From: Lachnospiraceae bacterium
GTDB lineage: Bacteria > Bacillota > Clostridia > Lachnospirales > Lachnospiraceae
Length of the DNA stretch: 10,164 bases
Direction of reading: 5' to 3'
NCBI GenBank assembly: GCA_031285465.1
Contig: JAITWD010000216.1
Span: 1 to 10,164, forward strand
Part shown: positions 1 through 6,060 of the stretch, piece by piece
Position numbering within the stretch: position 1 is the first letter of the stretch
Layout: each line of letters starts with the position of its first letter
The notes under the pieces: model-generated
What the model was told of the DNA's origin: nothing
What the model saw: only the letters and a program-made list of their open reading frames with translations
The model's database searches: none
Position numbers and translations under genes: made by a program

Positions 1-26
1 ATTACCAGTTATATGTAAATAGAAAA

Positions 27-78
27 AAAATGACAATATTATATCCATGTCGAAAAAGATGAATAATATTGTCATTTT
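27..78 (-). terminator. Rho-independent terminator of the YbjQ-family gene
   Basis: A perfect 16-bp inverted repeat (27-42 with 63-78) encloses a 20-nt loop. Read on the minus strand, the stem is followed directly by a run of eight T (the A run at 23-30). It lies 85 nt past the minus-strand stop at 163. The other strand also has a T-rich tail, so it may stop transcription from both sides. The stem is AT-rich, but its length and T-run make the call firm. Confidence 0.8.
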
Positions 79-162
79 ATTTAATATTACTAATTCGATA
101 ACATAGATCCAGATCAGTGACATAGGATTTCAAAGATACTTATGTATTATGATGACACCATG

Positions 163-480
163 TCACCCCACTACCACTGCCGTTCCCGACGCAATGACCA
201 TCACCATATTACCCTGCCCCATGGTTTCATAATCCAGATCCACACCCACAACAGCATTGGCACCAAGCCGTAATGCACGCTCCTCCAATTCCCGTAGCGC
301 CGCATCTCTTGCCCCCACTACCTCTCCTTCATAAGATCCCGAGCGCCCGCCAAATATATTAGATAACCCCGCTGCAAAATCCTTAATAAAATCAATACCG
401 GTTACTATTTCACCAAAAACAATCCCCTTATACTCCAGTATCTTTTTTCCTTCAACATTCGGTGTCGTTGTTATGATCAT
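163..480 (-). CDS. UPF0145 / YbjQ-family small protein
   Basis: This 105-residue protein matches the UPF0145 (YbjQ) family in full: a start near MIITTTPNVEGKKI, a central segment IFGGRSGSYE at about 42-51, then ARDAALRELEERA (about 57-69) and LGANAVVGVDLDYE (about 72-85), and a hydrophobic C-terminal strand. Members are small cytoplasmic proteins that form pentamers. A heavy-metal-binding role has been proposed but the function is not established. The ATG has a good ribosome site (AAAGGAG, 488-494, 7-nt spacing). It lies 75 bp downstream of the serine-hydrolase gene on the same strand. I see no convincing promoter in that gap, so the two may be co-transcribed and end at the terminator at 27-78. 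Family assignment is firm; role unknown. Confidence 0.88.
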   Translation of the reverse strand: MIITTTPNVEGKKILEYKGIVFGEIVTGIDFIKDFAAGLSNIFGGRSGSYEGEVVGARDAALRELEERALRLGANAVVGVDLDYETMGQGNMVMVIASGTAVVVG

Positions 481-555
481 CCTTTATCTCCTTTCTCAAT
501 CCAAAAGATTCGATTAACTGTGACCGTGCATTTCGCAAGTTATTGGACCGGTCGA

Positions 556-1803
556 TCACCAATCCATCAAATGCTCCTTAAAGGTCGAAACCAGAGAATC
601 ATCCGTCACCCCCATGCTCATCACCACTGCTACCATCTGATATTCCGGGACTATAATGATATGCTGACCACCAAATCCAGAAGCATAATACATCCGAAAC
701 TGCTGATCTGGCTCCGGCACATCGATCCACCAATTATAACCATAAAAATCGGTTGGCCCCTGTGGCACAGTTGATAATTTTACCCAATCAGCCGGGATAA
801 TCTGTTGCTCTCCCCATCGCCCCTCATTCAGATAAAGTTGACCAAACCGAGCGGCTTCTCTTGCCGTCAGCCATATCCCAAAACCACCGAAGGTGATTCC
901 CTGCGCATCCTCCCACCAGGAAACATCACCAATACCGATGGGTGTCAGAATATTTTCCCTGACATAATCGGCTTCTGACTGCCCGGTTACCTTTTCCAAA
1001 ATTGCCGCTAAAAGCTGGGTATTCCCTGAGTTATAATTAAATGCCTCACCCGGTTGCCCGACCATTTTCTTATTCAAAACATAGTCAACCTGATTGTCTG
1101 CCAGCATCCATTCCAACAAAATCCCGCTGGAAACCGATTCTTTCCATTCAATTCCCGATGTTAAGTTAAGAAGATGGGCAATTGTTATATCCTCCTTTTC
1201 CGGATCAGCAAGGTCAGGAAAAAAATCCGCCAGCTTACTATTCACACCGGGCAGAAGCTCCTGCTCAATGGCTAACCCCACTGCTGCTGATGTAACGCTC
1301 TTTGTACATGAATAAAGACTGTATTTCGTTTCGGTATTATCACCGGTACCATAATACTCATACACAATGGTACCATCCTTGACCAAAAGTGCCGCCCGAA
1401 CCGATCCGGTGATAAGTTCTTCACACAGAGCATCCAGCCACTCCTGTTCCATGCCATGATCACCCGGCTGACCGATCGCCCATTCACCGGTCAGATATTC
1501 CTTTCCCAGGCCATCAACTATATCGGTGCCCGTCCCGGATGATTCTGACGATGTCCCCTGTTCCGGGATGGGGTCGGTTTCTGCCAAATCGGCTGCCTCC
1601 GATCGATCAAGTGGGTTCTCTACCGAATCGGCTGATACCATTTGATCGGGTACGTTTTGTTCACTGACTACTTTTCCAATATCATTAAGAAAACGCTCTA
1701 CCGATTGTCCTTCAATGCCACATCCACTTAATCCAAAGCAACATAAGCCCACCGCCCATATCTGCTTCCACCACCGGGTCCCTAACCGCTTCCCTCTTAT
1801 CAT
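556..1803 (-). CDS. Serine hydrolase (beta-lactamase/class C PBP fold), predicted lipoprotein
   Basis: The product has 415 residues. It begins with a basic n-region, a hydrophobic core and a lipobox LSGC (25-28), predicting diacylglyceryl attachment at Cys28 and anchoring outside the membrane. Residues 30-100 are acidic, Ser/Thr-rich and probably a flexible tether. The rest is a beta-lactamase-related domain: nucleophile motif SCTK (Ser165-x-x-Lys168), tyrosine motif at Tyr258 (NYNSGN), and GFGGQH (376-381) in place of the KTG-type box. The pattern resembles 6-aminohexanoate-dimer hydrolase, esterase and DD-peptidase-like members more than true beta-lactamases, so the substrate (peptide, ester or amide) is open. 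An in-frame ATG at 1824 is less likely to be the start: GGGAGG lies 7 nt before the ATG at 1803, and only that start gives a compact signal peptide. Hydrolase fold is confident; substrate is not. Confidence 0.88.
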   Translation of the reverse strand: MIRGKRLGTRWWKQIWAVGLCCFGLSGCGIEGQSVERFLNDIGKVVSEQNVPDQMVSADSVENPLDRSEAADLAETDPIPEQGTSSESSGTGTDIVDGLGKEYLTGEWAIGQPGDHGMEQEWLDALCEELITGSVRAALLVKDGTIVYEYYGTGDNTETKYSLYSCTKSVTSAAVGLAIEQELLPGVNSKLADFFPDLADPEKEDITIAHLLNLTSGIEWKESVSSGILLEWMLADNQVDYVLNKKMVGQPGEAFNYNSGNTQLLAAILEKVTGQSEADYVRENILTPIGIGDVSWWEDAQGITFGGFGIWLTAREAARFGQLYLNEGRWGEQQIIPADWVKLSTVPQGPTDFYGYNWWIDVPEPDQQFRMYYASGFGGQHIIIVPEYQMVAVVMSMGVTDDSLVSTFKEHLMDW

Positions 1804-1810
1804 CCTATTT

Positions 1811-1816
1811 CCTCCC
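1811..1816 (-). promoter_or_regulatory. Ribosome-binding site fixing the serine hydrolase start
   Basis: Minus-strand GGGAGG sits 7 nt upstream of the ATG at 1803. It lies inside the coding frame that would result from the upstream ATG at 1824, which has only a GGAG one base away, too close to serve well. Confidence 0.75.
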
Positions 1817-1898
1817 ATTACCATGCTCCATATAATTGCTATTATTCCCCAAGACAGCTTATTTTCATTCCTATAAATGGAAATATATTTTAATTATT

Positions 1899-1927
1899 AT
1901 CTTACCGAAAATACCTAATATCCACAA
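1899..1927 (-). promoter_or_regulatory. Candidate sigma-A promoter of the serine hydrolase gene
   Basis: On the minus strand TTGTGG (-35, 1922-1927) and TAAGAT (-10, 1899-1904) are separated by 17 bp. This gives a leader of roughly 90 nt. Neither hexamer is a full consensus, so the call is tentative. Confidence 0.4.
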
Positions 1928-1950
1928 CCACCTAAGTTGATTTTTCTAAA

Positions 1951-1972
1951 GAAACGCTTTAGTCAGCGCTTC
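1951..1972. repeat. Imperfect intergenic palindrome, family copy 1
   Basis: GAAACGCT (1951-1958) pairs with AGCGCTTC (1965-1972) with one mismatch around a 6-nt loop. Its first 15 bases match the copy at 7455-7469 at 14 positions. It lies in the divergent spacer between the serine hydrolase and membrane-protein promoters. See copies at 2777-2803 and 7453-7477. Confidence 0.45.
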
Positions 1973-2004
1973 ACTGATCCTGTGTAGCAATAACTTTCCT
2001 GTTG

Positions 2005-2013
2005 TGCTATAAT
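2005..2013 (+). promoter_or_regulatory. Extended -10 promoter of the membrane-protein gene
   Basis: TGCTATAAT combines a perfect TATAAT (2008-2013) with an upstream TG. The region 17 bp upstream (TAGCAA, 1985-1990) is a poor -35, as is common for extended -10 promoters. The start of transcription would be near 2020, about 26 nt before the ATG. Confidence 0.6.
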
Positions 2014-2045
2014 ATTTCCATTATGAAAATCGGGAGGATCACCAA

Positions 2046-2663
2046 ATGAATTACCAAATGGACCGCACAATAATCGCTCAAGCACTAAACAATTATCGGC
2101 GAGGACGAAGCAACCTATTATTATTAGCTCTTCTTACCACCATGAATATTTTTCTTATCTTCTTTAATGCCAACCTGTCTTTTCTGTTCACTGCCGCGCT
2201 GCCAACCTTTATATATTCCATCGGGATCGGATTAGCCAGCTTTTTAGGCGTCCCTTTGTGGGGTACTATCGGTCTGATCGGTTCATTACTTTTCACCGCT
2301 TTATATTTTCTTTTCTGGTTTTTATCCAAAAAGAGACGGGTATTTTTATTGATCGCCTTCCTCCTTTTTGGCTTGGACTTTCTGGTGTTTGGCTACGCGA
2401 TCGTACGTAGTGGTTTTTACGCTTCCTTAACTATAGACCTTCTATTTCATGCTTATGTACTCTACAGCCTTTTTATCGGTATGCGCGCCTGGGCACAACT
2501 GCGCCGTGTCCCGCCCGATGTGATCATGGAAGTGGCGCAGCATCTCGCCCCTGCCCCACCCAAATCGTCCTTTCCCCCTGCTTCTGCCAGCAACCCATCC
2601 GCCAACCAACCGACCATAAATGATGACATGGGCTCAAATAACGAAAAACCCTTTGACCGCTAA
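2046..2663 (+). CDS. Multi-pass membrane protein of unknown function
   Basis: The product has 205 residues. I see five likely membrane segments at about 23-41, 46-68, 73-93, 99-120 and 126-146. The first is preceded by YRRGRSN and the third is followed by SKKRR, consistent with cytoplasmic loops there. The last 55 residues form a hydrophilic tail rich in Pro, Ser and Asn (PAPPKSSFPPASASNP at about 169-184), probably disordered. No catalytic motif or known family is recognisable. Small poorly characterised integral membrane proteins like this are common in Clostridia. The start is supported by GGGAGG (2032-2037) 8 nt before the ATG and by the extended -10 promoter just upstream. The gene stands alone, between a divergent serine hydrolase gene and a convergent chitinase gene. 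Confidence 0.8.
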   Translation: MNYQMDRTIIAQALNNYRRGRSNLLLLALLTTMNIFLIFFNANLSFLFTAALPTFIYSIGIGLASFLGVPLWGTIGLIGSLLFTALYFLFWFLSKKRRVFLLIAFLLFGLDFLVFGYAIVRSGFYASLTIDLLFHAYVLYSLFIGMRAWAQLRRVPPDVIMEVAQHLAPAPPKSSFPPASASNPSANQPTINDDMGSNNEKPFDR

Positions 2664-2670
2664 ACTATCA

Positions 2671-2707
2671 AACCCCGTCCAATCACACTTCGTGTTTGAA
2701 CGGGGTT
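2671..2707. terminator. Terminator hairpin between convergent genes
   Basis: AACCCCGT (2671-2678) pairs with ACGGGGTT (2700-2707). The stem continues inward through CAA/TTG and a short inner stem near the loop at about 2687-2692. It starts 7 nt after the membrane-protein stop codon. The T-tail is weak in both directions (TTCTTAA on plus, TTTGATAGTTT on minus), so it may act as a bidirectional terminator of modest strength. Confidence 0.6.
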
Positions 2708-2776
2708 CTTAATGTGCACAAATCTGTAATGAAATTATTGGCCAGCGCTGGTTAGCCATAAGCTACTTCTGACTAC

Positions 2777-2803
2777 GGAAACACTGATTAAATCAGTATT
2801 TCC
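2777..2803. repeat. Intergenic palindrome, best-preserved family copy
   Basis: GGAAACACTGATT (2777-2789) is repeated in inverted form at 2791-2803 with a single mismatch, centred on base 2790. It lies 25 bp past the chitinase stop codon. It has no T-run on either side, so it is not a classic terminator, although it could fold at the end of the chitinase mRNA and protect it. Related degenerate copies are at 1951-1972 and 7453-7477. Confidence 0.6.
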
Positions 2804-2827
2804 CTAACTATAGACAAAACACATCTC

Positions 2828-4462
2828 TTACCACGCCTGCATCCCTAATGTATCCAATTTCTCACCGGTAATATCAGCTCCATTACGTGAGGTTATATCC
2901 AGATAATGTCCAATCCTTCTACCAACACGATAGTCCGAAGCATCCTTACCGGCTTCAAAGCCACCGTTAATAATATTGATGGTCGCACCAAATCCAGCTT
3001 CGGTGATTCCTTTAGCAATATCAACTGCGGTCGGTGACCAAATTCCGGTGATCACATCGTGGCAGGACGGCTTGGGTGCCTGCGGAGTCATCCAGAACAA
3101 TAATGCGGTCATAAAGCCCAGCTTGCCATCCTGAGTAACCAATTCCGGGTTGTTTAATAAAATATTCTTATCTTGATATAAAATACCGCTGATCAATCCG
3201 TAATTATAATTCCAGCTAAGTTGGATCGGTCCCCGTCCATGATAAGATTTACCACTCACTGCAGGAAAATCCTGATTGGTTGAATCGACATATCCAATCT
3301 GATTGGTACCGGTGTAGGAGACTTCTTCATTAAAGTACAGCCCCCATGCCAGTATCCCATCCGGCGCCGTCGCCCAGCCACCACTGGTTTCATGAGCGAT
3401 ATTGGCTAAAAATCCTGCAATCTCACGCCGCTTGTCATTCTCAGTACCATCGGCTAAAAAGCAACCGAAATCTACTATTTTTACGTCTATTGCCTTATTT
3501 ACATTCCATGAAGCATTAAAATCAGGATTCATGGAAATCACCGTCTCGGTCTTGGTCTCTTTATTCAAAACGGTGATTTTTGGTGCATACATTACCCCCG
3601 TGCGGTACTCTACCTTATACATAATATTGGCCACATGCTTGATACCAGCCTTCAAATTGGCATAAGAGTAGTATTCGGGGACGGTGGTCCCTGCCGGAAT
3701 CGCTGCCGGACCGGTGGCATGCCACATAGCTGAGCCATACCTTCTTGGAAACAATTCTTCAAAATCATCCTGACTTAAGTATTGCTCCAACCGCAGCTCG
3801 GCATTGGCGGGTGAATATTTGGGGTCGATACCACCCCATTCTTCGACGATCTCTGCATCGGTCAGAACCTTGGAATCACCCGGCTGACTTTCATCTACCG
3901 GCGGTATTGACGGTGATGGTGATGGTGACGGATCCGGATTAGGATTAGGGGAGGTCGTCGGGGACGGACTCGGAGTCGGGTCGGTCGGCTCGGTTGCTTC
4001 GCCCGGTCCGATCATCTTCCAAACTGCTACCGTACCAGGAGTCTCGTTTTGCGTCCACCACTGCGCTTCATAGACAGTGCCATTGTATACAACACGCTCG
4101 CCCGCAAGATAGGTTGCGCCGGATACCCATGCCGGGTATTCTCCTACCGGTGCTGTTCCTCCACCTTCATTTCCGCCATCATTTCCGTCGTTCTCCGCCG
4201 GTCCAACCAATTGCCACGGATGGGCATTAGGATTGGACGGTGATGCCGGGTTATCTCCCTGTGTCCACCACATTGCTTCATACACATTACCTTCAAAAAC
4301 CACCTTGCTGCCGCCGCTATAGGCTTCGCCTGCCTGCCAATCGGGATACTGACTTTGCGCCATAACCGTAAAGCCCTCACCCAAAGCACCCTGTAAAGGT
4401 GTCACCACCAGAGCTGCTGCCAGTAGTAATGTAAATAATGTTTTCCATCGCCTGTTTTTCAT
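2828..4462 (-). CDS. Secreted GH19 chitinase with two CBM5/12 chitin-binding modules
   Basis: The 544-residue product should hydrolyse beta-1,4-GlcNAc links in chitin outside the cell. Order: signal peptide (about 1-35), CBM5/12 modules at about 39-87 and 109-152, each ending in the typical WWTQ (65-68, 135-138), a Pro/Ser/Thr linker (about 157-195), and a GH19 catalytic domain (about 220-544). Within it, HETSGGWATAPDG (357-369) supplies the general acid Glu358. Glu380 lies exactly 22 residues later, as in plant GH19 enzymes, and is the likely second catalytic Glu. YHGRGPIQLSWNYNYG (407-422) is the family signature and INGGFE (498-503) is also typical. The ATG at 4462 has AAGGAGG 5 nt upstream and a promoter at 4509-4537; a longer frame back to 4609 lies above that promoter. 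The gene has its own promoter. Confidence 0.95.
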   Translation of the reverse strand: MKNRRWKTLFTLLLAAALVVTPLQGALGEGFTVMAQSQYPDWQAGEAYSGGSKVVFEGNVYEAMWWTQGDNPASPSNPNAHPWQLVGPAENDGNDGGNEGGGTAPVGEYPAWVSGATYLAGERVVYNGTVYEAQWWTQNETPGTVAVWKMIGPGEATEPTDPTPSPSPTTSPNPNPDPSPSPSPSIPPVDESQPGDSKVLTDAEIVEEWGGIDPKYSPANAELRLEQYLSQDDFEELFPRRYGSAMWHATGPAAIPAGTTVPEYYSYANLKAGIKHVANIMYKVEYRTGVMYAPKITVLNKETKTETVISMNPDFNASWNVNKAIDVKIVDFGCFLADGTENDKRREIAGFLANIAHETSGGWATAPDGILAWGLYFNEEVSYTGTNQIGYVDSTNQDFPAVSGKSYHGRGPIQLSWNYNYGLISGILYQDKNILLNNPELVTQDGKLGFMTALLFWMTPQAPKPSCHDVITGIWSPTAVDIAKGITEAGFGATINIINGGFEAGKDASDYRVGRRIGHYLDITSRNGADITGEKLDTLGMQAW

Positions 4463-4467
4463 TTTTT

Positions 4468-4474
4468 CCTCCTT
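4468..4474 (-). promoter_or_regulatory. Ribosome-binding site fixing the chitinase start
   Basis: Minus-strand AAGGAGG lies 5 nt upstream of the ATG at 4462, directly before a standard signal peptide. It argues against the in-frame ATGs further upstream. Confidence 0.85.
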
Positions 4475-4508
4475 TTTGAAATAGAAAAACCATTTGTTTG
4501 TTACCTCT

Positions 4509-4537
4509 ATTTTAGGAATTTTTTGCAAGAATATCAA
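4509..4537 (-). promoter_or_regulatory. Sigma-A promoter of the chitinase gene
   Basis: On the minus strand TTGATA (-35, 4532-4537) and TAAAAT (-10, 4509-4514) are separated by exactly 17 bp. Each hexamer differs from consensus at one position. Transcription would begin near 4502, giving a leader of about 40 nt. Confidence 0.75.
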
Positions 4538-4539
4538 TA

Positions 4540-4583
4540 TCACTTTCCTAAGTGACAGTTTTTTTGCACAACTGACGGTTTTT
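4540..4583 (-). promoter_or_regulatory. Possible operator repeats upstream of the chitinase promoter
   Basis: Just upstream of the -35 lies an inverted repeat TCACTT/AAGTGA (4540-4545 and 4550-4555, 4-nt loop). Two direct repeats AAAAACYGTCA (minus strand, 4553-4563 and 4573-4583) follow with a 20-bp period, about two helical turns, centred near -56 and -76. This spacing suits a dimeric activator, but no regulator is identified and T-rich tracts can resemble repeats. Confidence 0.35.
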
Positions 4584-4597
4584 ATGGTCTGTGCCAT

Positions 4598-4641
4598 AAA
4601 AAATGCCACACCATCGACCTAAGAAGCCGTTAGTGTGGCAT
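4598..4641 (-). terminator. Rho-independent terminator downstream of the DUF362 gene
   Basis: A perfect 9-bp stem (ATGCCACAC at 4603-4611 with GTGTGGCAT at 4633-4641) encloses a 21-nt loop. On the minus strand it ends in a run of six T (4598-4603). It lies 130 nt past the DUF362 stop and insulates the chitinase promoter. A second 9-bp inverted repeat (4579-4587 with 4594-4602) abuts it. Confidence 0.75.
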
Positions 4642-4670
4642 ACTAAAATATTCTGACTAAACTACTTATA

Positions 4671-4772
4671 CTAATCCCCATGCATTTCGCAGATTTTATC
4701 TGCGAAACTGCCTAAATAAAAATTTGAAAAATCTATGATTTTTCAAACTAATCCCAATGCATTTCGCCGATT
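4671..4772. repeat. 25-bp direct repeat flanking two perfect hairpins
   Basis: The 25-bp segments 4671-4695 and 4748-4772 match at 23 positions (CTAATCCC, one variable base, ATGCATTTCGC, one variable base, GATT). Their period is 77 bp. The second copy overlaps the stop codon of the DUF362 gene. Between them are two perfect hairpins: TTTCGCAGAT/ATCTGCGAAA (4685-4694 and 4698-4707, partly inside the first repeat) and TTTGAAAAATC/GATTTTTCAAA (4723-4733 and 4737-4747). Read on the minus strand the latter is followed by TTTTTATTT, so it may itself end transcription. Origin unknown: local duplication or a small repeat element. Confidence 0.7.
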
Positions 4773-5877
4773 ACTTAATGGTGATCAGTTCATATTCACT
4801 GGAACCCAACCCGATCTTTTCGGCATGGGCGATCTGGGTACGCCAATCGGTCGCAGGGTGTATACTGGAAAAATGGTCATTCCCCCGCACCGCTTCGTCC
4901 AGAAGGGTACCACCCACAACCGGGGCAGCATTAACGGCATCAATACATGCCTTATCAACCGCAACCGGATCAAACCCGGCAAACATCCCAATATCCGGCA
5001 CCACCGCCGCATCATTTTCACTGTGACAATCACAATAGGGTGAAACCTGATTAACAATGCTGATATGAAAATGTGGCCGACCATCTACCACCGCTTTGGT
5101 ATACTCCACCATCTTATAATTTAACTTATTATTGCTGTTAAAATCTTCATTGCTGATCGCGTCAAAATTACAACTGCCAATACAACGGCCACAGCCAACA
5201 CACTTGTCTCCGTTTATATGTGCCTTTCCTTCATGGTAGTCGATGGCATCATGGGCACATGACCGGATGCACACTCGGCATCCCAGGCAAAGCTCTGGAT
5301 TAACCTGCGGACTGGCATCGCTATGCATGGCCATCTTACCGGCACGGCTACCGCATCCCATCCCCAGATTCTTTATCGCACCGCCGAAGCCGGTACACTC
5401 ATGCCCTTTAAAATGATTTAGCGAGATAATGATATCGGCATCCATGATCGCCCGTCCGATCAGGGCACTCTTAAGATACTCACCGCCGATGATCGGAACC
5501 TCAATATCATCGGTGCCTTTAAGACCATCGGCAATAATATTCTGACAACCGGTCGAAAAGGGAGAATAACCATTTTCCATCGCCGCATCCAGATGCACCA
5601 ACGCATTGTTCCGTCGTCCGACATATAAAGTTCCGCAATCGGTCAAAAAGGGCTTGCCACCCAATAATTTAATCCGGTCGGCCACCGTCTTGGCAAAATT
5701 GGGACGTAAAAATGAAAGATTACCCGGTTCACCGAAATGTATCTTGATAGCGGTGTAACGATTACTAAAATCAATCGTGTCAATGCCGGCCCGCCGGATC
5801 AGGCGATCCAGCTTGTCCAGCAAACTGACCCCTACCGTACAGCGCATATCGGTAAAATAAACTTTTGCTTTATCCAT
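4771..5877 (-). CDS. DUF362 domain protein with two [4Fe-4S] ferredoxin motifs
   Basis: The product has 368 residues and no signal peptide or membrane segment, so it is probably cytoplasmic. A DUF362 domain spans about residues 3-190, with features such as IKIHFGEPGN (44-53), LNHFKGHECTGFGGAIKNLGMGCGSRAGK (in 153-181, conserved His and Gly) and the C-terminal FDPVAVDKACID (302-313). A bacterial two-cluster ferredoxin insert carries CLGCRVCIRSC (Cys197, 200, 203, 207) and CVGCGRCIGSC (Cys226, 229, 232, 236), fit to hold two [4Fe-4S] clusters. A CDC motif follows at 282-284. An electron-transfer role is inferred; the family's reaction is not established. An in-frame GTG at 5892 is rejected because it overlaps the ribosome site serving the ATG at 5877. 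The gene is divergent from the ROK-like gene and ends at its own terminator. Confidence 0.9.
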   Translation of the reverse strand: MDKAKVYFTDMRCTVGVSLLDKLDRLIRRAGIDTIDFSNRYTAIKIHFGEPGNLSFLRPNFAKTVADRIKLLGGKPFLTDCGTLYVGRRNNALVHLDAAMENGYSPFSTGCQNIIADGLKGTDDIEVPIIGGEYLKSALIGRAIMDADIIISLNHFKGHECTGFGGAIKNLGMGCGSRAGKMAMHSDASPQVNPELCLGCRVCIRSCAHDAIDYHEGKAHINGDKCVGCGRCIGSCNFDAISNEDFNSNNKLNYKMVEYTKAVVDGRPHFHISIVNQVSPYCDCHSENDAAVVPDIGMFAGFDPVAVDKACIDAVNAAPVVGGTLLDEAVRGNDHFSSIHPATDWRTQIAHAEKIGLGSSEYELITIK

Positions 5878-5884
5878 TTCTTTT

Positions 5885-5890
5885 CTCCTC
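5885..5890 (-). promoter_or_regulatory. Ribosome-binding site fixing the DUF362 start
   Basis: Minus-strand GAGGAG lies 7 nt before the ATG at 5877. The alternative GTG (5890-5892) overlaps this site and has none of its own. Confidence 0.75.
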
Positions 5891-5924
5891 ACCGTTATAA
5901 TAAATTGATTATATTGCTACAGCG

Positions 5925-5953
5925 ATTATACCATATTTTATTAAAAAAACCCA
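5925..5953 (-). promoter_or_regulatory. Candidate promoter of the DUF362 gene
   Basis: A perfect minus-strand TATAAT (5925-5930) lies about 48 nt upstream of the ATG. The hexamer 17 bp upstream, TGGGTT (5948-5953), is a poor -35, so strength is uncertain. Confidence 0.5.
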
Positions 5954-5977
5954 CCGCAAGATGATCGTTTTTAATGG

Positions 5978-6006
5978 TTGTATATATCAAGTGATTATGG
6001 TACAAT
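5978..6006 (+). promoter_or_regulatory. Sigma-A promoter of the ROK-like gene
   Basis: TTGTAT (-35, 5978-5983) and TACAAT (-10, 6001-6006) are separated by 17 bp. Transcription would start near 6012, leaving a leader of about 49 nt that ends in AAGGAGG (6047-6053). Confidence 0.7.
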
Positions 6007-6060
6007 TTTCTCATTAAATGCAATTTTTTTAGCAAATCTACTATTCAAGGAGGACAAGAA

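Noticed and set aside
520..774. Plus-strand frame of 84 codons at the end of the serine hydrolase gene
   Set aside because: It runs antisense through the C-terminal coding region of the serine hydrolase, with no ribosome site and no family resemblance.
556..1803. True class C beta-lactamase (antibiotic resistance)
   Set aside because: The SxxK and Tyr motifs are shared by many esterases and amide hydrolases, the KTG box is replaced by GFGGQH, and there is no AmpR-type regulator beside it.
3994..4389. Overlapping plus- and minus-strand frames across the chitinase binding modules
   Set aside because: They are shadows of the confidently identified chitinase frame with no recognisable domains and low-complexity composition.
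4463..4609. N-terminal extension of the chitinase to the ATG at 4609 (49 more residues)
   Set aside because: The extension lies above a strong promoter (4509-4537) and overlaps a terminator. A perfect ribosome site and signal peptide begin at 4462.
4540..4772. CRISPR array or phage attachment site suggested by repeats and hairpins
   Set aside because: Only two direct copies with one spacer, mismatched, and no cas, integrase or phage genes nearby.
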